From: Natronolimnohabitans innermongolicus JCM 12255
GTDB taxonomy: Archaea > Halobacteriota > Halobacteria > Halobacteriales > Natrialbaceae
DNA: 43,176 nt
Reading direction: 5' to 3'
Assembly: GCF_000337215.1 (NCBI RefSeq)
Contig: NZ_AOHZ01000034.1
Span: 1-43,176 of the forward strand
A model generated the notes under the pieces. That model was not told the origin of the DNA and searched no databases. It saw only the letters and a list, made by a program, of their open reading frames with translations. Within the stretch, counting starts at the first letter, position 1, and every line of letters starts with the position of its first letter. This document shows positions 33,524 through 41,597 of the stretch, one piece after another. Made by a program: the position numbers and the translations under genes.

Positions 33524-33775
33524 ATGACCGCGTACACCGCGACGGTGACGGTTCGACTCAAACACGGCGTGCTGGACCCAGAAGCCGAAACGACCCAGCA
33601 GGCCCTGGAGCGACTCGGGTTCGACCTCGAGGACCTGCGCTCGGCCGACCGCTTCGAGGTCGACCTCGAGGCCGAGGATGCCGACGACGCGAGCGAGCGC
33701 GCCAGCGAGATGGCCGAACGACTGCTGGCGAATCCGACGATCCACGACTACGACGTGGAGGTCGACGAGCGGTAG
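33524..33775 (+). CDS. purS: Phosphoribosylformylglycinamidine synthase subunit PurS
   Basis: PurS bridges PurL and PurQ in the FGAM synthase complex. The 83-residue protein begins MTAYTATVTVRLKHGVLDPEAETTQQALERLGF, the canonical PurS fold start, and ends TIHDYDVEVDER. The Met at 33524 gives the family length. The stop codon TAG is followed immediately by the purQ ATG, so the two subunits are made together. The PurL subunit is not in this window. Confidence 0.94.
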   Translation: MTAYTATVTVRLKHGVLDPEAETTQQALERLGFDLEDLRSADRFEVDLEAEDADDASERASEMAERLLANPTIHDYDVEVDER

Positions 33776-34468
33776 ATGACGGTTGCAATAATCAGGTTCG
33801 GCGGTTCGAACTGCGACCGCGACGCCGAGCGCGCCCTCGAGCACCTCGAGATCGACGCCGAGATCGTCTGGCACGAGGACGGCCTCCCCGCGGAGACGTC
33901 GGGAATCATGCTTCCGGGCGGGTTCTCCTACGGAGACTACCTGCGCGCGGGTGCGATGGCCGCGCGCTCGCCGATCATGGCCGAGGTCCGCGAGGCCGCG
34001 GCCGAGGGAACGCCCGTACTCGGCGTCTGTAACGGCGCCCAGATCGGCTGCGAGTCCGGACTCACCGAGGGCGCGTTCACGACCAACGAGAGCGCCCGTT
34101 TCCAGTGTGAGCACGTCTCCCTGCGTGTCGAGCGCGACGACACGCCGTGGACGGCGGCCTACGACGAGGGCGACGTCATCGACGTCCCCATCGCCCACGG
34201 CGAGGGCCGCTACGAGATCGACGACGAGCGACTCGCCGAACTCGAGGACGACGACCGCGTCCTCTTTCGGTACTGCAACGAGGACGGCGAGACCGACCCC
34301 GAAGCCAACCCCAACGGCTCCAAACACAACGTCGCGGGCGTCCTCGGCGAGCACGAGACCGTCGCGGTGTTGATGCCCCACCCCGAACGAGCGACGCTTC
34401 CGGACGTCGGACCGACCGACGGACAGGGTGTCTTACGCGGCTTCGAGGCGGCCGACGGCGGCGCCTAA
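33776..34468 (+). CDS. purQ: Phosphoribosylformylglycinamidine synthase subunit PurQ
   Basis: PurQ is the glutaminase subunit that supplies ammonia for FGAM formation. The protein has 230 residues of class I glutamine amidotransferase type. MTVAIIRFGGSNCDRDA is the start. LPGGFSYGDYLRAGAMAA is the oxyanion region. Catalytic Cys85 lies in VLGVCNGAQIG, and His and Glu in MPHPERA near the end. It is directly joined to purS. Confidence 0.95.
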   Translation: MTVAIIRFGGSNCDRDAERALEHLEIDAEIVWHEDGLPAETSGIMLPGGFSYGDYLRAGAMAARSPIMAEVREAAAEGTPVLGVCNGAQIGCESGLTEGAFTTNESARFQCEHVSLRVERDDTPWTAAYDEGDVIDVPIAHGEGRYEIDDERLAELEDDDRVLFRYCNEDGETDPEANPNGSKHNVAGVLGEHETVAVLMPHPERATLPDVGPTDGQGVLRGFEAADGGA

Positions 34469-34622
34469 CCCGCACACAAGGATTTTCGATACTATCAGTA
34501 GGAGTGAAAGTTCTGCCGATATATTAATCGATACCCACGAACGACTCACGTTCTGAGTCGAGTCGAACAGTAATAACGTGGTGGTTCGTTGACGCTGATA
34601 GACACCGCTGGGGAACGGGTGT

Positions 34623-37600
34623 ATGGAATCTGAAACGCATATCGTCTACGTCGACGGCGACGGGCGAGACTCCGTCGCCGACGAACTGCGTGCGATCAGC
34701 GATCGGCTGACGGTCGTTCGAACCGTCGCTGGTTGTTTCGCGCATCTCTCGAGTGCAACCTGTATCGTTGCGACGGACGGTCTCGCCGACGCCGATCCCG
34801 TCGCGCTCTGCTCGCGAATCGACGACTACCGGCCGTTCGTTCCGGTCGTCGTCTTCCCGGCCGACGGCAGCGAATCGCTCGCCGGCGACGTAATCGCCGC
34901 CGGCGCCGACGGCTACGTCCCACAGTCAGACGGCGTAGAGACGCTTCTCACCCGAGTTCGCACGCTTATCGATGAAACGCCAGCGACGCTCGCAGCGGGA
35001 ACATCCACAGATCGCGCGACGGACCGGAACGGAGACTCGTCCGCAGCGTCCTCCCGAATATCGACTGCGACGTCTGCGGCATCCGTTTCGCCACCCGACG
35101 CAGAAGCCGTCTCGTCGGATCGATTCGAGCACCTCGTCAGTCGGGCCCCGTTCGCGGTCGTCGAATGGACGCCCGACTTCGAGGTACAAACCTGGAACGC
35201 CGCGGCCGAAGAACTGTTCGGCTACACGGCGACGCAGGCCCGCGGCGAAAACGGCCTCGAGTTGGTCGTCCCCGACGAGACGCGAGCGGCCGTCCGCGAT
35301 CACTGGGATGCGTTGACCAGCAGCGACTCGGAAATCAGTCCGGCCTGGCGGGTCAACGCGAACGTCAGACGGGACGGATCGACGATCACGTGCGAGTGGT
35401 TCAACGCGCCGATCGTCGACGACGACGGCGACCTCGTCAGCATCCTCTCGTTCATCCAGGACGTCACCACCGAGCGCAAACGAGCGAACGCACTCGAGGC
35501 GCTACAGGAGACGACGGCCGAGCTGATGCGCGCCGAGTCGACGGACGAGATCGCGTCGATCGTGATCGAGGCCACGGAACACGTCCTCGATCAACCGCTG
35601 GCCGCGTTGCGTTTCGCCGACGACGATCGAGACGTCCTCGAGCTCGCAGCGGGCACCGAGGCGCTCGCGACAGCCACCGGCGATATCGACGCGGTCGGCC
35701 CTGACGACGGTCTGCTCTGGGACGTCTACACGCGCGGCGAACCGACGGTAATCAACGACATCTCGCCGGACCGGCTTCCCTACGATATCGATATCGAGGT
35801 CGGCTCCGTCGTCTGTTATCCCCTCGAGAGACACGGCTTGTTGTCGGTGGCGACCGCCGACGGAAACCGCCTCGATACCGCCGAGATCAACCTCGTTCAC
35901 GTCCTCGCTGCGACGACCGAGGCCGCACTCGACCGCGCGACTCGAGAGCGCGAACTCGAGCGGACGAAGACGATCGTCGAGACGGTTGGCGACGGCGTCT
36001 ACGCGCTGGATTGCGACGGAACACTGCTGGCGGTCAACGATCGGTTGGCGGAGATGACCGGATACGATCAGGACGAACTCGTCGGCGAACACGCGTCGCG
36101 AATCCTCACCGACGAAAGCGTCGCCCGGGGCGAAAAGCGAGTGCGCGCGCTGGCCTCCGCGGACGAGGAGTTCGTCGCGACCTACGAGGTCACGCTGACG
36201 ACGAGCGCGGGCGATCGATTCCCCTGCGAGATCAACGCGACGCTGTTGCGCGACGACGGGGTTCTCGACGGGTCCGTGGGGATCGTCCGCGACGTCAGCG
36301 ACCGCAAGCGCATGGAACGTGAACTCGTCGAGCGGAAAGCGAAAATCGAAAGTCTTCACGATGTCGCCTCCCGGCTCGACGACTGCGAGACGCCCGCGGC
36401 GATCTGTGACTGTGCGGTCGAGGCCGCCGAGGACGTCCTCGATTTCGACGTGTGCGCCATCGACACCATCGAAGACGGCGCATTCGTCAAAATGGCGCTC
36501 TCCTCGACGCTCGAGGACGACTTCGATCGCCGCGTCTCGGTCGAGGAAGGAATCGTCGGCAGAACGTATCGAACGGGCGAAACCCAGCGTATCGCCGACG
36601 TCAGGAACGACCCAGACGCGATCTCGCAAGACGAGACGTTCCGCTCGGTGCTTTCCGTCCCGATCGGCGACTGGGGCGTCTTCCAGACGGTTTCGACGGA
36701 AGTCGGGGCGTTTACTCGCGAGGACGAGGAGTTGGCCGAACTCCTGCTTTCGCACGTGACCGACGCCCTCGATCGGATCGCGTTCGCAAAACAGATCCGG
36801 ACCGAGCGCGACCGCTTCGCCGCGCTGTTCGAGAACGTCCCGGACGCGGTCGTCAGCACGAGACACACCGACGACGCGGCGATGGTCGAGTCGGTCAACT
36901 CGTCGTTCGAGCACGTCTTCGGCTACGACGAGTCGACGATCGCCGGCGAGCCCCTCGATCAGTTCATCGTTCCCGCCGACGAGCGAGACGAGGCGGAAAC
37001 GATCACCCGACGCGGTGGCGACGGTGAGATCGTCGAAGCCGAAGTCAAACGGCGGACCGTCGACGGACTCCGGGAGTTCATGATGCGCGTCGTTCCCGTC
37101 GAGCGCGGCGAATCCGCCGGTCACGCGTTCGGGCTGTACACGGACATCACGGACCAGAAACAACGCCAGAAGCGCGTCGAGATCCTGAACCGAGTATTGC
37201 GCCACGATATGCGAAACGGGATGAACATCATCGACGGCTATGCACAGATGCTCGCCGAGGTCGTCGACGGCGAAGACGCCGAGTACGCAGCCGCTATTCA
37301 GGAACGGGCCGAAGAGCTCATCTCGCTCGCGGAGAAGACCCGCGCCGTCGAACGGGTACTCGAGCGCGAGCCAGCGACCGCAGGGCCGATCAACCTCTCC
37401 GAAGTCGTTTCGTCGTCGATCGATCGGCTTCGGGAGACTAACCCCGAACACGAGGTCGAGTTCGATCGAGCGCTCCCGGACCGGCTGTTCGTTCGCGCCG
37501 ACGCCACGCTGCGGACCGCACTTTATCAGGTCCTCAAAAACGCCGTCGAACACACCGATCGCGAGACGCCGACGATCGAGGTCTCGGCGCACGACGGCGG

Positions 37601-37871
37601 CGACGGCATGGTCGCGCTCTCCATCGCCGACGACGGCCCCGGGATGCCGAAAGAAGAACGCGAACTACTCCAGGGCGACCGAGAGATTACGCAGCTTCGC
37701 CACGCGAGTGGACTGGGACTCTGGCTCGTCATCCTCGTCGTCACGCAGTCCGGCGGCCAGTTGCGTTTCGACGCGAACGAACCTCGCGGAACGGTCGTCA
37801 CGCTCGAGTTACCGCGAGCTGATACCCGACTGGCCGACTCGGTCGCCGACACGACGGCGACCGGCGATTGA
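34623..37871 (+). CDS. Multi-sensor PAS/GAF histidine kinase
   Basis: This is a soluble sensor kinase of 1082 residues with no transmembrane helix. Order: receiver-like domain (about 1-118), Ser/Thr-rich linker, PAS (160-285), GAF (290-440), PAS (445-560), GAF (570-725), PAS (735-850), HisKA (about 855-920) and HATPase_c (960-1070). The phosphorylated His is about residue 861 in NRVLRHDMRNGMN. The ATP site shows QVLKNAVEHTD (N box), ADDGPGMP (G1) and SGLGLWLV (G2). In the N-terminal domain the usual phosphoacceptor position appears to be Thr (CIVATDGL), so it may be a pseudo-receiver. A TATA-like GATATATTAATCG lies near 34518. No partner response regulator is adjacent. Confidence 0.92.
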   Translation: MESETHIVYVDGDGRDSVADELRAISDRLTVVRTVAGCFAHLSSATCIVATDGLADADPVALCSRIDDYRPFVPVVVFPADGSESLAGDVIAAGADGYVPQSDGVETLLTRVRTLIDETPATLAAGTSTDRATDRNGDSSAASSRISTATSAASVSPPDAEAVSSDRFEHLVSRAPFAVVEWTPDFEVQTWNAAAEELFGYTATQARGENGLELVVPDETRAAVRDHWDALTSSDSEISPAWRVNANVRRDGSTITCEWFNAPIVDDDGDLVSILSFIQDVTTERKRANALEALQETTAELMRAESTDEIASIVIEATEHVLDQPLAALRFADDDRDVLELAAGTEALATATGDIDAVGPDDGLLWDVYTRGEPTVINDISPDRLPYDIDIEVGSVVCYPLERHGLLSVATADGNRLDTAEINLVHVLAATTEAALDRATRERELERTKTIVETVGDGVYALDCDGTLLAVNDRLAEMTGYDQDELVGEHASRILTDESVARGEKRVRALASADEEFVATYEVTLTTSAGDRFPCEINATLLRDDGVLDGSVGIVRDVSDRKRMERELVERKAKIESLHDVASRLDDCETPAAICDCAVEAAEDVLDFDVCAIDTIEDGAFVKMALSSTLEDDFDRRVSVEEGIVGRTYRTGETQRIADVRNDPDAISQDETFRSVLSVPIGDWGVFQTVSTEVGAFTREDEELAELLLSHVTDALDRIAFAKQIRTERDRFAALFENVPDAVVSTRHTDDAAMVESVNSSFEHVFGYDESTIAGEPLDQFIVPADERDEAETITRRGGDGEIVEAEVKRRTVDGLREFMMRVVPVERGESAGHAFGLYTDITDQKQRQKRVEILNRVLRHDMRNGMNIIDGYAQMLAEVVDGEDAEYAAAIQERAEELISLAEKTRAVERVLEREPATAGPINLSEVVSSSIDRLRETNPEHEVEFDRALPDRLFVRADATLRTALYQVLKNAVEHTDRETPTIEVSAHDGGDGMVALSIADDGPGMPKEERELLQGDREITQLRHASGLGLWLVILVVTQSGGQLRFDANEPRGTVVTLELPRADTRLADSVADTTATGD

Positions 37872-37972
37872 TAATCGTCGGCGGCAACGTCGGCGACGAA
37901 GACGGCACCCGACGGTGCAGCGTGCGGCCGAAAACAGACCGCTTATCCGAGTTCGGCGTGCACCTCAGCCAC

Positions 37973-38788
37973 ATGATTACCGACGCACAGATCGACCGCT
38001 GGCTCCGCGAGGACGTCGGCCACCACGACGTCACCAATCAGGTCCCCGGCGAGACGACCGGCCGACTCGTCGCGAAGGACGCCGGCGTCGTCGCCGGCCT
38101 CGAGGCCGCGACGGCCGTCTTCGACTTCCTCGGCGTCGACGTAACTGACCGACTCGAAGACGGGACAGGCGTCGAGCCGGGCGACGAGGTGCTCCGCGTC
38201 GACGGCGCGGCGCGCGACGTACTGCGAGGCGAACGCGTCGCGGTGAACCTCGCGGGCCACGCCTCGGGGGTCGCGACGCGGACGTCCGAGGCGGTCGACC
38301 GCGCTCGCACTGAATCCGAGTCCGTTCGGATCGCCGCGACCCGCAAGACCACGCCCGGGCTCCGCGGCCTCGAGAAGCGCGCCGTCGTCGCCGGCGGCGG
38401 CGACACCCACCGTCTCGATCTCTCGCACATGGTGATGGTCAAGGAAAACCACATCGCGGAACTGGGGCTCGAGGGCGCCGTCGAACGCTTCCAGGAGCGA
38501 ACGTCCTTCGCGACGAAGGTCGAAGTCGAAGTCGAAACCGTCGACGACGCACCGCGAGCCGCCGCGGCGGGCGCCGATATCGTCCTGCTCGATAACATGA
38601 GCCCCGACGAAACCGCCGACGCCGTCGACCGCCTCGCCGACGACGAACACGTTCTCGCGGAGGCGAGCGGCGGCATCTCGCTCGAGACCGTCGCCGACTA
38701 CGCCGCGACGGGTGTCGACGTGATCTCGATGGGATCGCTGACCCACTCGGCGCCGTCGCTCGATCTGTCGTTTCGAACCGGCGAGTAG
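37973..38788 (+). CDS. nadC: Nicotinate-nucleotide pyrophosphorylase (carboxylating)
   Basis: NadC turns quinolinate and PRPP into nicotinate mononucleotide in de novo NAD synthesis. The protein has 271 residues. ITDAQIDRWLREDVGHHDVT starts the family fold. ATRKTTPGLRGLEKRAVVAGGG binds the phosphate and PRPP, HRLDLSHMVMVKENHI carries conserved His and Lys, and DIVLLDNMSP and EASGGISLETVADYAATGVDVISMGSLTHSA close the barrel. The Met at 37973 gives the normal N-terminus. It follows the kinase gene by 101 bp. Confidence 0.94.
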   Translation: MITDAQIDRWLREDVGHHDVTNQVPGETTGRLVAKDAGVVAGLEAATAVFDFLGVDVTDRLEDGTGVEPGDEVLRVDGAARDVLRGERVAVNLAGHASGVATRTSEAVDRARTESESVRIAATRKTTPGLRGLEKRAVVAGGGDTHRLDLSHMVMVKENHIAELGLEGAVERFQERTSFATKVEVEVETVDDAPRAAAAGADIVLLDNMSPDETADAVDRLADDEHVLAEASGGISLETVADYAATGVDVISMGSLTHSAPSLDLSFRTGE

Positions 38789-38855
38789 CGTCCACCGGAC
38801 GAGAAACGAGAGATCGGAACTCAGCGATCAGCGATTCGAGATGAGAGACGAAACC

Positions 38856-38883
38856 CGAACGTCGAACGTCGAACGCCGAACGA
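38856..38883. repeat. Four tandem 7-bp units
   Basis: CGAACGT, CGAACGT, CGAACGC and CGAACGA follow one another in the gap between the convergent nadC and small membrane protein genes. No function is evident. Confidence 0.6.
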
Positions 38884-38893
38884 CTGCCGCTCG

Positions 38894-39142
38894 CTACTCG
38901 AACCACGAGAGCAGCCGTCCCCAGCTCCAGGCGATCAGCACGAGCACTCCGACGGCAGCCAGGAGATACAACGGCACCGCGTCGGCCGCGGGACCGTGTT
39001 CCGGAACGACCGCAGCGATCGCGTCGGCTCGAGCGAGGAACACGACCGCGGCCGCGACGAGCAGCGAACAGACCACGACGACGAGCGCCAGTCGGTTGGT
39101 GGCGAGCCGTGAGTCCTCGCCCTCGCGAGTCCGGTCGACCAT
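38894..39142 (-). CDS. Small two-helix membrane protein
   Basis: This 82-residue protein has two hydrophobic helices, ALVVVVCSLLVAAAVVFLARA near residues 19-39 and VPLYLLAAVGVLVLIAWSWG near 56-75. Both termini are on the same, probably cytoplasmic, side, with a basic N-terminus. It has normal GC-rich codon use. No family is recognised. It converges with nadC. Confidence 0.7.
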   Translation of the reverse strand: MVDRTREGEDSRLATNRLALVVVVCSLLVAAAVVFLARADAIAAVVPEHGPAADAVPLYLLAAVGVLVLIAWSWGRLLSWFE

Positions 39143-39239
39143 CGATCGACCGTGCTACCGCTCGGCGGTGTGAAACCGTTCTCCCTGCACGCTCCGGTTG
39201 AATCGCTTCCCGGCAAGCCTCGTCGAGTCGCTCTCGGAA

Positions 39240-39575
39240 TCAGCTCGGCGGCAATCGAACCTGCTTGCTCCAGACTCGATCATCGCGGTGAACGCCTCGT
39301 GGGACGTCGGGACTGATTCGTTTCCGTGCGCGGATCTTCTCGAGGATCTCACAGCCGTCCATCCCCGGAAGCTTCAGATCCAGAAAGACGAGAGTGGGGA
39401 GCGCGGTTTCGTCGTCTACCAGGTACTCAAGCGCCTGTTCGCCGGTCGGAAACGTCAACAGCGTGCGCTCGACGCCGGCTTCTGTGATCGCTTCTCGAGT
39501 GAGTCGAACGTCGCCCGGGGGTGTCTTCGACGAGCACGATCGCAACTGTCGAATCGTCCGACTCTCGGTTCGGAG
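39240..39575 (-). pseudogene. Frameshifted single-domain response regulator
   Basis: This is the remains of a halobacterial receiver protein. One frame carries the N-terminal VAIVLVEDTPG. After an extra G in the run at about 39514-39521, the sequence continues in another frame as DVRLTREAITEAGVE. That frame runs on through FPTGEQALEYLVDD to LPTLVFLDLKLPGMDGCEILEKIRARKR, which contains the phosphoacceptor Asp. The expected C-terminal half (the Thr/Ser and Lys of the switch) is missing: the next residues, SPDVPRGVHRDDRVWSKQ, do not fit. It ends near the 3' side of tRNA-Leu. Function is lost unless the frameshift is a sequencing error. Confidence 0.75.
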
Positions 39576-39636
39576 TTCGAGACGCGACCTGATTTCCAAG
39601 AACGTAGCCGCCGCTCACGTACTGTTCGAAGCGACA

Positions 39637-39720
39637 TGCGAGGGTTGGGATTTGAACCCAAGGACCCCTACGGGAGCGGGTCTTAAGCCCACCGCCGTTG
39701 GCCTGCTTGGCTACCCTCGC
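39637..39720 (-). tRNA. tRNA-Leu (anticodon UAA)
   Basis: The 84-nt gene has the acceptor GCGAGGG pairing with CCCTCGC and discriminator A at 39637. The anticodon stem GTGGG/CCCGC surrounds the loop CTTAAGA, giving anticodon TAA. A long variable arm (class II) is followed by a T arm with GGTTCAAATCC. CCA is not encoded. No intron is seen. The upstream 5' flank is duplicated at 40036-40122. Confidence 0.95.
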
Positions 39721-39807
39721 ACAGAAGTGCACTTGAAGATAGTGCCTCCCTGGGAATGTGCGTTTCGATGTTCGCGTCGCGAGCGAACGACGTGAGCGAG
39801 CGAGTCG
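39711..39807. repeat. Direct repeat, tRNA-Leu 5' end and upstream flank (copy A)
   Basis: This stretch, from the last bases of the intact tRNA 5' end through ACAGAAGTGCACTTGAAG and on to GAACGACGTGAGCG, is repeated at 40027-40122 with only a few changes. It is the promoter side of the tRNA gene, so both copies may keep promoter activity. Confidence 0.85.
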
Positions 39808-39930
39808 AGGAATCCTCCGGCAGGAGGTGACGAGGCTTTTGGTGGAGATGTTGCCAGTGAAGTGAGTGACGAGCGGGTGCAACCCGTGAGTCACGAACGA
39901 AACGCAGCAAAAGGTCCCGGCGTCATCGGT

Positions 39931-40036
39931 CCACCGCCGTTGGCCTGCTTTCCCATCGACCGAGACCAGTGATCGGATTCGCCCAAAATGGGCGAATTCG
40001 TGAACACGTTCGGTCAATGGGAGTGGCTATCCTCGC
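39931..40036 (-). pseudogene. Split partial copy of tRNA-Leu (5' half)
   Basis: On the minus strand this reads GCGAGGATAGCCA (tRNA positions 1-13, one change), then 73 unrelated bases (39951-40023), then AAGCAGGCCAACGGCGGTGG, the next tRNA bases up to the anticodon stem. The 3' half is absent, so no functional tRNA can form. The insert begins and ends with 12-bp inverted repeats (CCCATCGACCGA and TCGGTCAATGGG) and has an inner ATTCGCCC/GGGCGAAT hairpin. Confidence 0.85.
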
Positions 40037-40122
40037 ACAGAAGTGCACTCGAAGATAGTCCTCCCTGGGAATGTGCGTTTCGATGTTCGCGTCGCGAGCG
40101 AACGACGTGAGCGGGCCAGTCG
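40027..40122. repeat. Direct repeat, tRNA-Leu 5' end and upstream flank (copy B)
   Basis: This is the counterpart of 39711-39807, offset by about 316 bp. It starts in the 5' end of the broken tRNA copy and runs to GAACGACGTGAGCG. The few differences (for example CTCGAAG for CTTGAAG) show that the duplication is not brand-new. Confidence 0.85.
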
Positions 40123-40141
40123 GGACGCAACCGCGGGTCGC

Positions 40142-40486
40142 CTACCAGTCGACGCTCAGCGTGCCGTCGCCGTGGGGATCGGGGGCGATCTCCTCGTCGG
40201 TACGGCGGTCGACGACGTGAATGCAGCCGTCGTCTTTCTTCGCCGGACAGATCTCGGCCGCGCGGACGTTGTGCTCGAGGTCGTCCTCGGCGATGAAGTA
40301 CTCGGTGGGCTTTGCCATCCCCGAGGCGATGGACATCTCCCAGTTGTCGCTGACTTCGGCGCACTTGCCCGCGCCGAAGCACTTGTTCGCCTCGAAGATG
40401 ATCTTGTAGGGCTTTTCCTCGACGGGTGGCGCGTCAGACGAGCCGACATCGCTCGCGCGCTGGATACCGTTGTCGTCGTCGCTCAT
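40142..40486 (-). CDS. Ferredoxin, probably [3Fe-4S]
   Basis: This is an acidic electron carrier of 114 residues. The N-terminal part is disordered. The cluster motif is CFGAGKC (Cys36 and Cys42), where the middle Cys of CxxCxxC is Ala39, and the last ligand lies in ICPAKKDDGC. This pattern fits the [3Fe-4S] ferredoxins that serve cytochrome P450-type partners. The remaining Cys of DDGC may be a further ligand. No partner enzyme is adjacent. The start at 40486 gives a typical acidic haloarchaeal N-terminus. Confidence 0.82.
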   Translation of the reverse strand: MSDDDNGIQRASDVGSSDAPPVEEKPYKIIFEANKCFGAGKCAEVSDNWEMSIASGMAKPTEYFIAEDDLEHNVRAAEICPAKKDDGCIHVVDRRTDEEIAPDPHGDGTLSVDW

Positions 40487-40570
40487 TATCAGACGGTTCG
40501 GCTGCGTCACCTTTCGACTTACGGTCAGCGCAAGGCGGCGTCGCCTCCTCGGTTCGGCCGGTGTGAAACG

Positions 40571-41518
40571 TCAGGACGGCGCCTTCGGCTCCGGAAGCGC
40601 GTACGTGACGCCGGTCAGTTCGCTCGAGACGTCCCACAGCTGCCGGGCCGTCTCCCGGTCGTAGGAGCGATCCGACGAGGCCTGTCGCTCGGGCGCGCCG
40701 CGCATGTTCGCCAGCCCGCCCGGGCCGTAGTAGGCGCCCCCCTCGACATCGGCCGCCGCGGCGACGTACAGCGTCGGCAGCGCGCCGCGTTCGGCCGACT
40801 GCGCCAGCAGCGCGTTCATGAGTCGGCGGCCGGCCGTCCGCAGCCGACTGCCGCGACCCTCGAGCCCGCGAAACTGGAGTTCGGTGTCGGCGTAACCCGG
40901 GTGAACCGCGACGCTCTTGGCGTTTGCCCCCGCGGTCAGCAGCCGTCGCTCGAGTTCGTAGGCGAAGAGGACGTTCGCGAGTTTCGACTGCGCGTAGGCG
41001 CCCCAGCGATCGTAGCGCTCCTCGCCGTGGAGATCGTCGAAATCGATCTCGCCGCGCTCGTGGAGCCCGCTCGAGACGGTGACGACCCGCGCGGCGGGGC
41101 CGCCGATCGTTCCCTCGAGAAGGTGCTCGAGTACCAGCCCGGTAAGCGCGAAGTGGCCGAGGTGGTTGACGCCGAACTGCGTCTCGAACCCGTCGTCAGT
41201 TTCCGAGCGCGGAATCGCCATCGTTCCGGCGTTGTTGACGAGAACGTCAAGCGGGTCGTCGAGTCGACCCGCGAACGCGCGGATCGACTCGAGGCTGGCC
41301 AGATCGCAGCCCTCGACGCGCAGGTCGGCGTCCGGAACGTCCGACCGAACGTCGTCCGCGGCCGACTCGCCGCGCTCGGCGCTTCGACAGGCCATGATCA
41401 CGGTCGCGCCGTTGCGCGCGAGTTCGCGGGTCGCCTCGAGGCCGATACCGCTGTTCGCACCGGTGACGAGAATCGTTCGCCCCTCCAGATCTGGAATGTC
41501 GTCGGCCGTCCAGCCCAT
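40571..41518 (-). CDS. Short-chain dehydrogenase (retinol-dehydrogenase-like)
   Basis: This is an SDR of 315 residues. ILVTGANSGIGLEATREL binds NADP(H) and LVNNAGTMAIP follows. The catalytic residues are Ser in VVTVSSGLHERG and Tyr/Lys in YAQSKLANVLFAYEL. The layout and the C-terminal extension match the retinol dehydrogenase/protochlorophyllide-reductase-like branch common in haloarchaea. The substrate is unknown. It lies 84 bp upstream of the ferredoxin gene on the same strand, so cotranscription and a redox link are possible. Confidence 0.87.
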   Translation of the reverse strand: MGWTADDIPDLEGRTILVTGANSGIGLEATRELARNGATVIMACRSAERGESAADDVRSDVPDADLRVEGCDLASLESIRAFAGRLDDPLDVLVNNAGTMAIPRSETDDGFETQFGVNHLGHFALTGLVLEHLLEGTIGGPAARVVTVSSGLHERGEIDFDDLHGEERYDRWGAYAQSKLANVLFAYELERRLLTAGANAKSVAVHPGYADTELQFRGLEGRGSRLRTAGRRLMNALLAQSAERGALPTLYVAAAADVEGGAYYGPGGLANMRGAPERQASSDRSYDRETARQLWDVSSELTGVTYALPEPKAPS

Positions 41519-41597
41519 ACGTCGTTCCCAACAGTGAGCGACCTAAAGCTGCTGCGCGCCATGGCGGTCCGGTTCGGTCGCCGTCCGCGACGGCGGC

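Noticed and set aside
32069-34381. Extension of the FilR1-type regulator frame upstream across purS/purQ
   Set aside because: The extension runs antisense to purS and purQ and has no family similarity. The winged helix starts at 32875.
35502-37592. Long minus-strand open frame inside the histidine kinase
   Set aside because: The kinase frame on the plus strand has all catalytic boxes. The antisense frame is compositionally biased and has no domain.
37868-37972. Earlier nadC start (TTG) overlapping the kinase stop
   Set aside because: The added residues are not NadC-like, and the ATG at 37973 gives the normal N-terminus.
39711-40122. CRISPR-like direct repeats
   Set aside because: There are only two copies, about 96 bp long, containing tRNA sequence, with no regular spacers.
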